Positions 15,535 through 24,047 of a stretch of 60,999 bases of DNA are shown piece by piece; position 1 is the first letter of the stretch, and every line of letters starts with the position of its first letter. The position numbers were made by a program, and so were the translations under genes. Below the pieces are notes generated by a model. The model had not been told where the DNA came from. It worked only from the letters and a program-made list of their open reading frames with translations, and did not search any database. Location of the stretch: NCBI GenBank assembly GCA_016218765.1, contig JACRCZ010000077.1:1-60999 (forward strand), in the 5' to 3' direction. The DNA comes from Deltaproteobacteria bacterium. GTDB taxonomy: Bacteria > Myxococcota_A > Polyangia > DRWM01 > JAAZOP01.

Positions 15535-16195
15535 GCGAGGCCGCCGCCGCCGTACGCGCCCGGCGGGCCGTCAGATCCCCGACGACGTGGAAGGTGAAAC
15601 GGCACAGCGGCGCCCCCCGCGCGATCGTCATGTCGCGGACCAGCACGAGCTGCGGGTCGCCGCGCGTCAGCAACGGGGACTCCGCGTCGCAGAAACACGT
15701 CGTGACCTCGGGCGCCCCCGCGGCATGGCAGATCTCGTGGATGCGACACCGCAGGATCTCGAGCTGCACCGTCCCCGGCGCGCCCTCCAGCCAACGGACG
15801 TCGTAGATCCCCAGCTCCTGCCCCGTCGAAAGCGTCGCCTCGATCGCCTCCGCCAGGGCCTCGAGCGGATCGTCGTCCGCGGCCCGCAGCGGCGGAAGCG
15901 CCAGGTGCCGCGCGGCGGCGACGATCGCCGCGCGAAGCGTCCCCAGCGCCCGGTGCGGACCGATGCTGCGTACCAGCGCGTGGTAGCAGGCCACCGCCCC
16001 GACCGCGGCGTACAGGATGGGACTGGCGCCGACCCCCGCCAGCGCCGCCTGCCGGCGGAACGTCGCCGGCGCCGAAAGCGCCGCGATCGCCCGCGTCGCC
16101 GCGACGAGGCCCGCCTTGCGCCGGATCTCCTCCAGGAACGTCGACAACAGCCGGGCCCGGCGAAGAGGCGTGGGATGGAACGGATCCAACGGCAT
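15521..16195 (-). CDS. L-2-amino-thiazoline-4-carboxylate hydrolase-like protein
   Basis: A 224-residue protein resembling the ATC-hydrolase family (PF14196), known from conversion of L-2-amino-thiazoline-4-carboxylate to N-carbamoyl-cysteine, although most members have no tested substrate. Visible: the helical N-terminus FLEEIRRKAGLVAATRAIAA, then VQLEILRCRIHEICHAAGAP and VTTCFCDAESPLL with conserved His/Cys residues, and C-terminal LCRFTFHV. ATG 16195 was preferred over an upstream start because a TTGCCA-17-TACGGT promoter ends 9 nt before it. Confidence 0.6.
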   Translation of the reverse strand: MPLDPFHPTPLRRARLLSTFLEEIRRKAGLVAATRAIAALSAPATFRRQAALAGVGASPILYAAVGAVACYHALVRSIGPHRALGTLRAAIVAAARHLALPPLRAADDDPLEALAEAIEATLSTGQELGIYDVRWLEGAPGTVQLEILRCRIHEICHAAGAPEVTTCFCDAESPLLTRGDPQLVLVRDMTIARGAPLCRFTFHVVGDLTARRARTAAAASPTGG

Positions 16196-16204
16196 CGCGG
16201 CTGT

Positions 16205-16233
16205 ACCGTACAACCGACGCCGCACCCTGGCAA
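16205..16233 (-). promoter_or_regulatory. sigma70-like promoter, leaderless type, of the ATC-hydrolase-like gene
   Basis: Minus strand: TTGCCA (16233-16228), 17-bp spacer, TACGGT (16210-16205), then 9 nt to ATG 16195. Confidence 0.5.
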
Positions 16234-16264
16234 CCGCACACCCCGCCCCCAGGCTCGCGGGTCA

Positions 16265-16293
16265 TTGGAGGTCCCGCCGGATTGGCGTACAGT
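16265..16293 (+). promoter_or_regulatory. sigma70-like promoter of gatDE
   Basis: TTGGAG (16265-16270), 17-bp spacer, TACAGT (16288-16293). Transcription would start near 16300, leaving a leader with a strong GAGGAGGAAC ribosome site before gatD. Confidence 0.55.
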
Positions 16294-16335
16294 CCCGGCC
16301 GACCGGGTGGGGAACCGACGGAGGAGGAACGGACG

Positions 16336-17724
16336 ATGAACGCGGCCGATCCGTGGAAGGGCTACCGGGGTCGCGCCCGGGAGGCGCTGCAAAGCCTCGG
16401 AGGGCGCGTCTGGGCCGACGTCGAGATCGAAACCGAAACCGGGACCTTCGTCGGCATCATCCTCCCGCGCTCGGAACAGGCCGACGACCGGCACGTCGTC
16501 CTCAAGCTCCCGACCGGCTACAACGTCGGCCTCGCCGTCGACAAGATCCGCCGCATCGCGGAGCACGGGTTCCGCGAGGCGAAGTACAAGATCCCGGAGA
16601 AGGAGTTCCCCTTCGACCCCGTGAAACCGAAGGTGACGCTGCTCGGAACCGGCGGCACCATCGCCTCGCGCCTCGACTACCGCACCGGCGCCGTCATCCC
16701 CGCCTTCACCCCGGGCGAGCTGTACGGCGCCGTGCCCGAGCTGGCCGACATCGCCAACCTCACCACCATCAAGCTGTTCGGCGTCTTCTCCGAGAACATG
16801 GGACCCGAACAGTACATCGCCACGGCCAAGGCGATCGGCGAGCAGATCGAGAAGGGCGTCGATGGCATCGTGATCGGTCACGGCACCGACACCATGCACC
16901 ATACCTCCGCCGCCCTCACCTTCATGGTCCAGAACTCCCCCGTCCCCATCGTCATGGTCGGCTCGCAACGCTCCAGCGATCGCCCGTCGTCCGACGCCGC
17001 CTTCAACCTCCAGTGCGCCGTCAACGCCGCCGCCAGGGGCCCCATCGCCGAGGTCCTCGTCTGCATGTTCGGCCCCACCTCCGACAGCTACAACCTCCTG
17101 CACCGCGGCACCCGCGTCCGCAAGATGCACTCGTCCTACCGCTCCACCTTCCGCACCATCTCCGACATCCCCGTCGCGACCTGCACCCCGGACGACGTGA
17201 AACCGCTGCGCAGCGACTTCCGCCCGCGACGCATGGACCGCAACGTCACCGTCGATGCCGTCTTCGACGACCGCGTCGCGATCGTCTACTACTACCCGGC
17301 CATGAAGCCGGACATCATCTGGTCGCTGATCGAGAACGGCTACAAGGGCATCGTCGTCAACGGCACCGGTCTCGGCCACGTCAACAAGCCGCTCTACGAA
17401 CCGCTCCGCGAGGCGTGCAAACGCGGCATCTCCGTCGTCATGACCGTCCAGACCATCTGGGGCTACGCCCACATGTTCGTCTACGATACCGGCCGCGACC
17501 TCGTCGAGCTCGGCGTCGTCCCCTGCGCGAACATGCTCGCCGAAGCCGCGTACGTGAAGCTCGGCTGGGTCCTCGCCCATACCCACGAACGCGAGGAGGT
17601 CGCTCGCCGCATGCTCGAACCCGTCAACGGCGAAATCACCGAACGCGAGCCGCCGGACGGCTACCTCGTCTTCCAGGGCGGCCTGCCCGAGGTCGAGGAG
17701 TTCCTGCGAAGGGGGTGGCGCTGA
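16336..17724 (+). CDS. gatD: archaeal-type Glu-tRNA(Gln) amidotransferase subunit D
   Basis: A 462-residue asparaginase-type glutaminase that releases ammonia for the transamidation of Glu-tRNA(Gln) by GatE. An N-terminal beta domain (VEIETETGTFVGIILP) precedes the two-domain asparaginase fold. Catalytic signatures are intact: VTLLGTGGTIASRLDYRTGA with the nucleophilic Thr near residue 108, IVIGHGTDTMHHTSAAL with the Thr-Asp pair, and VRKMHSSYRSTF with the Lys. The TMHHT form of the second motif and the N-terminal extension mark GatD rather than AnsA/AnsB. ATG 16336 follows GAGGAGGAACGGACG. The stop overlaps the gatE ATG (TGATG), so both are made together. This enzyme is described as characteristic of archaea. 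Confidence 0.92.
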   Translation: MNAADPWKGYRGRAREALQSLGGRVWADVEIETETGTFVGIILPRSEQADDRHVVLKLPTGYNVGLAVDKIRRIAEHGFREAKYKIPEKEFPFDPVKPKVTLLGTGGTIASRLDYRTGAVIPAFTPGELYGAVPELADIANLTTIKLFGVFSENMGPEQYIATAKAIGEQIEKGVDGIVIGHGTDTMHHTSAALTFMVQNSPVPIVMVGSQRSSDRPSSDAAFNLQCAVNAAARGPIAEVLVCMFGPTSDSYNLLHRGTRVRKMHSSYRSTFRTISDIPVATCTPDDVKPLRSDFRPRRMDRNVTVDAVFDDRVAIVYYYPAMKPDIIWSLIENGYKGIVVNGTGLGHVNKPLYEPLREACKRGISVVMTVQTIWGYAHMFVYDTGRDLVELGVVPCANMLAEAAYVKLGWVLAHTHEREEVARRMLEPVNGEITEREPPDGYLVFQGGLPEVEEFLRRGWR

Positions 17725-19688
17725 TGGACCCCTGGCGTCACACCCTGATCCACGGCATCGACTTCGACGACGCCGCCTTCTACGGCGCCCTCGGCTTCAA
17801 GTGCGGCCTGGAAATCCACCAGCAGCTCGACACGAGAAAAAAGCTCTTCTGCCACTGCCCCGTCGGCTACCGTAACGACGCTCCCGACGCCGTCATCCTG
17901 CGCCACATGCGCCCCACCCTGTCCGAGATGGGCACCTACGACGGCACCGCCCTCATGGAGTTCAAGACCCACAAGCAGGTCATCTACCACCTGTATCGCG
18001 ACAACGTCTGCACCTACGAGATGGACGACACGCCTCCCTTCCCCATCAACCAGGAGGCCCTCGACGACGCCATCGAAATCGCCCTCATGCTCAACTGCAA
18101 GCTCGTCGACGAGGTCCACATCACCCGCAAACAGTACCTCGACGGCTCCATCCCCACAGGCTTCCAGCGCACCGCCATCATCGGCGTCGATGGGTGGATC
18201 CCCTACCGCGACCGGCGCATCGAGATCCAGCAGCTCGCGCTCGAGGAGGACGCCTGCCGCGAGGTCGATGACAAGAGGCACACCGTCGTCTTCCGCACCG
18301 ACCGCCTCTCCACCCCGCTCGTCGAAATCGTCACCAAGCCCGACATGCGCACGCCCCACGAGGCCGCGGAGGTCGACGGCCTGCTCGGCCGCCTCCTGCG
18401 CGCCTCCGGCCGCGTCCGCCGCGGCCTCGGCTCCGCACGCCAGGACGTCAACGTCTCCATCACCGGCTCCGATCGCGTCGAAATCAAGGGCGTCCCCCGC
18501 ACCCCCGACATCCGCGCCCTCACCCACTACGAAGCCCTCCGCCACAAGGCACTCCTCGAGCTCCGCGCCGAGCTCGCGCGCCGCGGCATCACCCCCGCCA
18601 ACTTCCCCCACCGCGAGCGGGACGTCACCGGCATGATGGCCAAGACCAGGAACGAACGGCTGCGCAAGTTGCGCGAGGCCGGCGGACGCCTCCGCGCCGT
18701 CCTCCTCGCAGGCTGGGGCGATACCCTCGCCTGGAAAACCCAGCCGGGACTCACCTTCGCCGACGAGCTCGGCGGCCGCGTCCGCGTCATCGCCTGCCTC
18801 GACGAAATGCCCAACCTCTTCGTCCTCGACGGCCGCGGCACCGGCGTCGCCGTCCACGAGGAAGCTCACGTCCGCAAAGCCCTCGGCGCCGCCGCCGGCG
18901 ACGCCGTCGTCCTCACCTTCGGCCCCGCCGAGGACGCCCAGACCGCCGTCAACGAAATCCTCGAACGCGCCCGCAACGCCCTCGCCGGCGTCCCCCAGGA
19001 AACCCGCCAGCACCTCCCCGACGGCTGCCGCACCGACTTCGAACGCATCCTCCCCGGCCCCGACCGCATGTACCCCGACACCGACTCGCCCCCCGTCCCC
19101 CTCGCCCGCGATCGTCTCGCCGCCATCGTCGCCCAACAGGCCAAACGCCCCTGGGAACGAGAAGAGCTCTACCGCGCCCGCGGCGTGCCCCCCTCCACCG
19201 CCCGCCAGCTCGCCATCCACCGCCACGCCCGCGTCTTCGAACGCCTCCTCGACCACACCCCCACCCCGGCCTGCACCACCGCCGTCGCCCTCGCCGACTG
19301 GGACAAGGCCCTCCGCCGCAACCTGCGCCGCGAAGGGAAACTCCTCCCCCTCCCCGCCCCCGAAACCCTCGAGACCTTCCTCCGCCTCGCCGCCCAGCGC
19401 CGGACCCCCTGCCGCGCCCTCCGCCTCGGCCTCGCCCGCCTCTACGAAACCGGCGCCGCGGATCCCCCGCCACCCCTGCCCGACCCCGAGCTGCAGGCGC
19501 TCTGCGAAACCGTCGTGCGCGAATCCGCCACCGCCTGGTGGCGCACCCGGACCAAGACCGTCGATCACCTGCTCGGCCTCGCCGTCGAACGCAGCGCGGG
19601 CCGCGCCGAACCCGCCACAGCCCGCCGCATCCTCGAGCGCCTCGTCCCGCCCGAACCGCCCGCACCCGTCACCGCGAAATCGTGCTGA
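17724..19688 (+). CDS. gatE: archaeal-type Glu-tRNA(Gln) amidotransferase subunit E
   Basis: A 654-residue GatB/GatE-type kinase/amidotransferase subunit that phosphorylates Glu-tRNA(Gln) and amidates it with ammonia from GatD. The N-terminal catalytic 'cradle' has LGFKCGLEIHQQLDTRKKLF, CHCPVGYRND, MDDTPPFPINQEA, RKQYLDGSIPTGFQRT, LEEDACREV and STPLVEIVTKPDM. The insert near residues 330-450 (VIACLDEMPNLFVLDGRGTG) corresponds to the AspRS-like domain that distinguishes GatE from bacterial GatB. The C-terminal YqeY-like tail is Pro/Arg-rich but full length. With gatD it forms a two-gene operon. Confidence 0.92.
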   Translation: MDPWRHTLIHGIDFDDAAFYGALGFKCGLEIHQQLDTRKKLFCHCPVGYRNDAPDAVILRHMRPTLSEMGTYDGTALMEFKTHKQVIYHLYRDNVCTYEMDDTPPFPINQEALDDAIEIALMLNCKLVDEVHITRKQYLDGSIPTGFQRTAIIGVDGWIPYRDRRIEIQQLALEEDACREVDDKRHTVVFRTDRLSTPLVEIVTKPDMRTPHEAAEVDGLLGRLLRASGRVRRGLGSARQDVNVSITGSDRVEIKGVPRTPDIRALTHYEALRHKALLELRAELARRGITPANFPHRERDVTGMMAKTRNERLRKLREAGGRLRAVLLAGWGDTLAWKTQPGLTFADELGGRVRVIACLDEMPNLFVLDGRGTGVAVHEEAHVRKALGAAAGDAVVLTFGPAEDAQTAVNEILERARNALAGVPQETRQHLPDGCRTDFERILPGPDRMYPDTDSPPVPLARDRLAAIVAQQAKRPWEREELYRARGVPPSTARQLAIHRHARVFERLLDHTPTPACTTAVALADWDKALRRNLRREGKLLPLPAPETLETFLRLAAQRRTPCRALRLGLARLYETGAADPPPPLPDPELQALCETVVRESATAWWRTRTKTVDHLLGLAVERSAGRAEPATARRILERLVPPEPPAPVTAKSC

Positions 19689-19718
19689 CCGCCCGGCCGA
19701 CCCACCCCCGGCGCCGCC

Positions 19719-20807
19719 CTACTCCGCCTCGCCCTCCGCCGACGACCACGTGTACGAAAGCGTCACCAGCAGGTTGTTCTGGATCTGGAACGCATCGACA
19801 AGCTGCGGGCGGCGCAACGCCCGGAACGTGTAGTCGATCGACAGCCAGGAGAGCAGCTTGAAGGAGAGCGTGGCGTTCAGGTCGACGTTGATCATCTCCT
19901 CCAGGCTCCGCCCGGGATCCTCGGGCCGGCTGACCACCGGAATCGCCACGTCCGCGCCGACCCGCCAGCTCACCTTGTCCTCCACGTACCGGCCGAACAG
20001 CGCCACCCCCATCTCCACCGCCGCCTGGTCGAAGCTGTACAGCTCCCGGACCTCGATCTCGTCCGTACCCCCGTCGTCGGAAACCACGAGCTGCCCGTCC
20101 GCCAGCGTGTGCAGCCCGCCGAAACCGGCCCGCGTCTCGATCGCGAACGCGTCGCTCGCGTACGGATGCACGAACAGCCCCGCGCTCTCCCGGAACGTGA
20201 TCGGCAGGAACGGATCCGTCAGCCGGAAACGCGTCCCCGCCCAGCGCTCCACCCCGCCGCCCCGCCGCATCACCAGCCACACCGTCGCCCCAGCCCTCGT
20301 GTCGTACCCGGGCAACATCGCCGCCTCCAGCCCGAAATGCACGTACGGCCCCAGGACCTCGATCGCGTGGAAGAGGTAGTCCGCGTCGAACGCGAAAAGA
20401 TCCTTGGACTTGATGAACTCGGACAACGCCGTCGAACGGCTGAACGCCACCTGCCCCTCGAACGCCGCCCGCACCTCGTGGCCACCGGCACGATAGCCGA
20501 CCGACGCCGGAACCGCCGCGTCCAGCGTCAGCGCCCAGCCGTCCGGCTGGCCCACCACGTTGCGGTTGTCGTTGAAGCTGAACCCGAGCCCCGGCCCGAT
20601 CTTCCAGACCAGACCCTCGTCCTCGACCTCCTCCGCCGGCACCTCGTCCGAAACCAGCTCGTCCGCGACCTGCTCCTCCGTCTCCTGCCCCGCCGCCGGC
20701 GCCCCGACCGCCAGCACCAGGAACACCACGAAAACCCGCGGCCCGACTCGGACGTGATCCGCGATGCCGCCGCCGGAACCAGGCCCAGAGTCCCCCGTCC
20801 GCTCCAT
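19719..20807 (-). CDS. outer-membrane beta-barrel protein (DUF3078-like)
   Basis: A 362-residue exported protein. The N-terminus has a long pre-region before the hydrophobic FVVFLVLAVGAPAAG, then an acidic linker (EEQVADELVSDEVPAEEVED). The rest is a run of amphipathic beta strands: GPGLGFSFNDNRNVVGQPDG, EVRAAFEGQVAFSRSTALSE and VNLLVTLSYTW-like ends. The NNRNVVGQ-DG, then F-KSKD and GPY-GLEAAMLPGYD pattern resembles the DUF3078 group, with low certainty. ATG 20807 has GGAGGGAGCG in front. It is convergent with gatE and followed, on the same strand, by no near gene. Confidence 0.6.
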   Translation of the reverse strand: MERTGDSGPGSGGGIADHVRVGPRVFVVFLVLAVGAPAAGQETEEQVADELVSDEVPAEEVEDEGLVWKIGPGLGFSFNDNRNVVGQPDGWALTLDAAVPASVGYRAGGHEVRAAFEGQVAFSRSTALSEFIKSKDLFAFDADYLFHAIEVLGPYVHFGLEAAMLPGYDTRAGATVWLVMRRGGGVERWAGTRFRLTDPFLPITFRESAGLFVHPYASDAFAIETRAGFGGLHTLADGQLVVSDDGGTDEIEVRELYSFDQAAVEMGVALFGRYVEDKVSWRVGADVAIPVVSRPEDPGRSLEEMINVDLNATLSFKLLSWLSIDYTFRALRRPQLVDAFQIQNNLLVTLSYTWSSAEGEAE

Positions 20808-20822
20808 CGCTCCCTCCCTTCC

Positions 20823-22286
20823 CTACTCGTCCGGCAACCGCCGCTCGCCCCGCAGCTCGCGGATGCCCGTCACGTCCTGGCTCACCTCGAGCGTCCCGCG
20901 GTAGCGGCCCTGCGCGTCCCGCATCGCGAAATACCGGATGTGCACGAACCGCCCCTGGTGCGTGATCCAGAACTCCGCGGCACTCCGCGTCCCGTCGCGG
21001 AACCCGTCCAGGATCCGCTGCACCGCCCCCAGACTCTTGGGCGGATGGCAGTTCTGCACCTTGCGACCGATGATCCCCGGACTCCGCGGGAAGATCCGCT
21101 CCTCGCCCCGCGAGAAGTAGCGGACCTCGTCGTTCTCATCGACGAACGTCACATCCACCGGCAGATGCGACAACAGCAGGTTGACCTGGTCCAGCCCCAA
21201 CAGCCCCGTGTCCAGCGGCAAACGCGACATCGCCCGGCCCGGCGCCGACCCCGCCGCCGCCACCGCCGCCCCCGGCGCCGGCCACTCCACCGGCGGCTCC
21301 ACCAGCGCCCACCCCACGTCCCCCTCCCCCTTGCGGATCGCCGCCCACTCCGCCTCGTCCAGCAGCTCCAGCGTCATCGGAAAGAGGATGTTCTCCTCCT
21401 TGTAGATCATGTCCGTCATCGTGCGCACCAGCGCCGTCGCACGCTCCACCAGCGCCTTCGACTCCCCACCCTCGATCGCCGCACGGACCGCCTTGAACAA
21501 CGTCCGCACCTGGTCGTGCACGGCCCACATCACCTGCGGCGGCGCCGAGAGCCCGTACTTCTCGAGATATGGGAAGAGCTGGTTCTCCTTGCGCACGTAG
21601 TGCCGCTCGACCTGCGCCAGCAGCTCGACCGTCGCGCCGAGCTGCGGGCGCAGCTCGGCCAGTGGAACGGCCGGCGAGGCCCCGAGCCGCGCCACCGTCT
21701 CCGCCAGCGCCAGCGCGACCTTCTCCAGCGCCCGGTTCTCCGCCAGGAACGTGTGCACCGGATGCCCGGCCGGCACGTGCAGCTCCTCCTGCTTGTCCAG
21801 CGCCGCCCGGAAGACATCGACGTGCAGATCGCACAGCTTGTGGATCTCCTCGGGACGCAGCCCGTCGCACACCAGCTCCTGCTCCAGCGCCGGGATCTCC
21901 GCCGGCCCCACCTCCGCCGTCAGCTCCGCGAACCGCTGCTTGAGCTCCGCCATCGGCTTCCCGGCGTGCAGGTCGCGCAAGATCCCCTTCAGCGTCTCGA
22001 CCCGACGCTCGTGCTCCGCGTCGGCCGGCTGCGCCACGGCGTCCGGGGCCCCAGGATCCTCGCCCGTCGTCTCGCGGATCGCCGCCCGCACGTCGGCCAC
22101 CAGACGCTCCGCCGGCAGATGCCCCATCGAAGCCGCCATCTCCAGCGTCGCAATGCGCCCGACCGTGTTCCGCAATACCGGATTGCGCAGCTTGCGGAAC
22201 TCCGGCGCATACCCCGCCAGGAACTCGAGCAGGAACGGATAGCGCGAGATGAGCTCCGAGATGCGCGTCTTGTTCGTCAATTTCAC
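20823..22286 (-). CDS. DUF438/hemerythrin/PAS redox-sensor protein
   Basis: A 487-residue cytoplasmic protein with four parts: a DUF1858-type helical domain (~1-65, LTNKTRISELISRYPFLLEF); a DUF438 segment (~90-165, LKGILRDLHAGKPMAELKQR, ending IHKLCDLHVDVF); a hemerythrin-like four-helix bundle (~175-335) with HPVHTF, VERHYVRKENQLFPY, VHDQVRTLF and MIYKEENILFP as metal ligands; and a C-terminal PAS domain (~375-480, VDVTFVDENDEVRYFSRGEE, NCHPPKSL, RYFAMRDAQGRYRG). Such proteins are thought to sense O2, NO or iron. GTG 22286 was chosen with GAAGGG upstream; it is 15 bp from the barrel gene start, so the two may share a transcript. Confidence 0.85.
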   Translation of the reverse strand: MKLTNKTRISELISRYPFLLEFLAGYAPEFRKLRNPVLRNTVGRIATLEMAASMGHLPAERLVADVRAAIRETTGEDPGAPDAVAQPADAEHERRVETLKGILRDLHAGKPMAELKQRFAELTAEVGPAEIPALEQELVCDGLRPEEIHKLCDLHVDVFRAALDKQEELHVPAGHPVHTFLAENRALEKVALALAETVARLGASPAVPLAELRPQLGATVELLAQVERHYVRKENQLFPYLEKYGLSAPPQVMWAVHDQVRTLFKAVRAAIEGGESKALVERATALVRTMTDMIYKEENILFPMTLELLDEAEWAAIRKGEGDVGWALVEPPVEWPAPGAAVAAAGSAPGRAMSRLPLDTGLLGLDQVNLLLSHLPVDVTFVDENDEVRYFSRGEERIFPRSPGIIGRKVQNCHPPKSLGAVQRILDGFRDGTRSAAEFWITHQGRFVHIRYFAMRDAQGRYRGTLEVSQDVTGIRELRGERRLPDE

Positions 22287-22411
22287 GTCACACCGCCCTT
22301 CCCGAATTGGCCGCGTCACCCTAGACACGACCCACCGTCGGGTCAACCCGCCCCCGGACGTCTCCGCAGTCCACCGGATCGGGTCCGTCGCGTGGGTTCG
22401 GCTCCCGCCCT

Positions 22412-22470
22412 GGCCGGAATCTGTGTTCATCTGTGTTCATCTGTGGCTTCCCCCTCCGGTCCGGACCCGG
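22412..22470. repeat. dispersed repeat 'atctgtgttcatctgtg', copy 1
   Basis: About 59 bp that match 58553-58611 with only a few changes: gccggaatctgtgttcatc, a second and third tgtg-catc unit, then ctgtggcttcccc and ccggacccgg. Intergenic at both places. Confidence 0.85.
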
Positions 22471-22553
22471 CTCGAAACACGAAAAACGCCACCCGCCCGC
22501 CACCCGATCTGATAGCGTCCCGCCCGCGGGGAGGCCGCGGAGCGTCGGACACC

Positions 22554-24047
22554 GTGGTGGAAGTCGCCGGGACACAACCGATCCTCGAACGGCCGCCCGC
22601 CGGCCCCGGTCCCTCGACCGCGGCGCGCCTCGCGCGCGCACTCGTCGAGCCGGCCGCCGCCCTCCAGGATCGCGAGCTCCGCTGGCGCGCCAAGCTCCTC
22701 TCCACCGTCCTCCTCGTCCTCCTCCCGTTCATGACCCTCGGCGTGATCGGGGGAGCCGCGTTCTCCACCTCCATCGCCACCACCCTCGGCATCGCCGCCG
22801 CGGGCCTCGCCGCCGCCTACGCACTCAGCCGCACCAGACACCACCTCCCCGCCGCCCTCCTGGCCATGGCCGTCGAGGTGCCCCTGCCGTTCGTCCTCTA
22901 CTTCCAGGCCCTGGACGTCCTCCCGGCCGCCGCCTTCGAAGTGCTCGCCTGCGTCCTCCTCAACATCCTCCTGGGCAGCCTCCTCTTCGGCGTCCGCGGC
23001 ATGCTCGTCCTGGTCGCCATCAACATCGCCGGCCTCCTCGCCGTCCTCTCCGCGTTCGAACCCGCCAACTCCGCCCACATGATCGTCCTCCTCCTCCTCA
23101 ACGGCGCCGTCTGCAGCATGCTCCTCCTCTCCACCCGCCACCGCGACACCATCGAAGCCATCCGCATGGACCACCTCACCCGCACCAACCGCGAGCTCGA
23201 AGCCCTGCGCGACAGGCTCGAGGAACGCGTCGTCGAACGCACGCGCGAGCTCGCCGCCGCGAACGAGGCCCTCCACCTCCACCAGGACCGCCTGCTCGCC
23301 GCCGAGAAGATGGCGTCCCTCGGCCGCCTCACCGCCGGAATCGCCCACGAGATGGGCACCCCCCTCGCCGCCGTGCGCTCGTCGCTCGCGGTGCTCGAGG
23401 GCCTCATCCAGGAACAGGAACGCGCGATCGGCGACCCGGAGATCACGCCGCAGGACCAGACGGAGATCGCCCGGGAAATGAAGGACTCGGCCCGGATGGC
23501 AGGCACCGCCGCCGAACGCGCCGCCGCGTTCGTCCGCGGGATCAAGCTCCAGACCCGCGGCGCCGGGACCGGGGAACGCGTGCGCTTCGACGCCGGCGAC
23601 GCCCTGCGCGACGCCGTGCTCCTCCTCGATCACGCCCTGCGCAAGGGCTCCTGCCGCGCCGCCGTCGAGACCGACGACGGACCGCATCCCCTGTTCGGCT
23701 CCCCCGGTCGCTTCGCCCAGGTCGTCACCAACCTCGTCACCAACGCCATCGATGCCGGCGCCGCTCGCGGCGGAGGCCCGATCGCCGTGCGGCTGCGCCG
23801 GACGGCCGGCAGCCTCGAGCTGTCCGTCATCGACGAGGGCGCCGGCATCGCCGCGGCCGACCTGCCGCGCATCTTCGATCCCATGTTCACCACGAAGCCC
23901 TTCGGCGAAGGCACCGGACTGGGCCTCACCATCGTCCACGACATCGTCACCGGCGACTTCGGAGGCACGATCGAAGTCGCGAGCGAGCAGGACCGCGGGA
24001 CCACCTTCCGCGTCCTCCTGCCCGCGCCGGACGGAGGCGCTCCATGA
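22554..24047 (+). CDS. membrane sensor histidine kinase
   Basis: A 497-residue kinase. Residues ~45-185 hold five or six membrane helices (LLSTVLLVLLPFMTLGVIGG, GLAAAYALSR, LPFVLYFQALDVLPAAAFEV, LLNILLGSLLFGV, LVAINIAGLLAVL, MIVLLLLNGAVCSMLLL) with no sizeable periplasmic loop. A coiled coil (~205-250) leads to HisKA with GIAHEMGTPLAAV (phospho-His), then an HATPase with VTNLVTNAIDAG, DEGAGI and GEGTGLGLTI. GTG 22554 fits the frame. The stop overlaps the next gene's ATG (ATGA), pairing this kinase with the REC-GAF-GGDEF protein. Confidence 0.85.
   Translation: MVEVAGTQPILERPPAGPGPSTAARLARALVEPAAALQDRELRWRAKLLSTVLLVLLPFMTLGVIGGAAFSTSIATTLGIAAAGLAAAYALSRTRHHLPAALLAMAVEVPLPFVLYFQALDVLPAAAFEVLACVLLNILLGSLLFGVRGMLVLVAINIAGLLAVLSAFEPANSAHMIVLLLLNGAVCSMLLLSTRHRDTIEAIRMDHLTRTNRELEALRDRLEERVVERTRELAAANEALHLHQDRLLAAEKMASLGRLTAGIAHEMGTPLAAVRSSLAVLEGLIQEQERAIGDPEITPQDQTEIAREMKDSARMAGTAAERAAAFVRGIKLQTRGAGTGERVRFDAGDALRDAVLLLDHALRKGSCRAAVETDDGPHPLFGSPGRFAQVVTNLVTNAIDAGAARGGGPIAVRLRRTAGSLELSVIDEGAGIAAADLPRIFDPMFTTKPFGEGTGLGLTIVHDIVTGDFGGTIEVASEQDRGTTFRVLLPAPDGGAP

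Noticed and set aside
22385..22415. tRNA T-arm-like sequence (gtgggttcggctcccgc)
   Set aside because: The five-pair stem and TTCGGCT loop fit a T arm, but no matching acceptor strand, anticodon arm or D arm lies upstream at the right distance.
20109..22553. Long plus-strand frame before the kinase at 22554
   Set aside because: It is antisense to the barrel and DUF438 genes, with no family resemblance; the kinase starts at the GTG at 22554.
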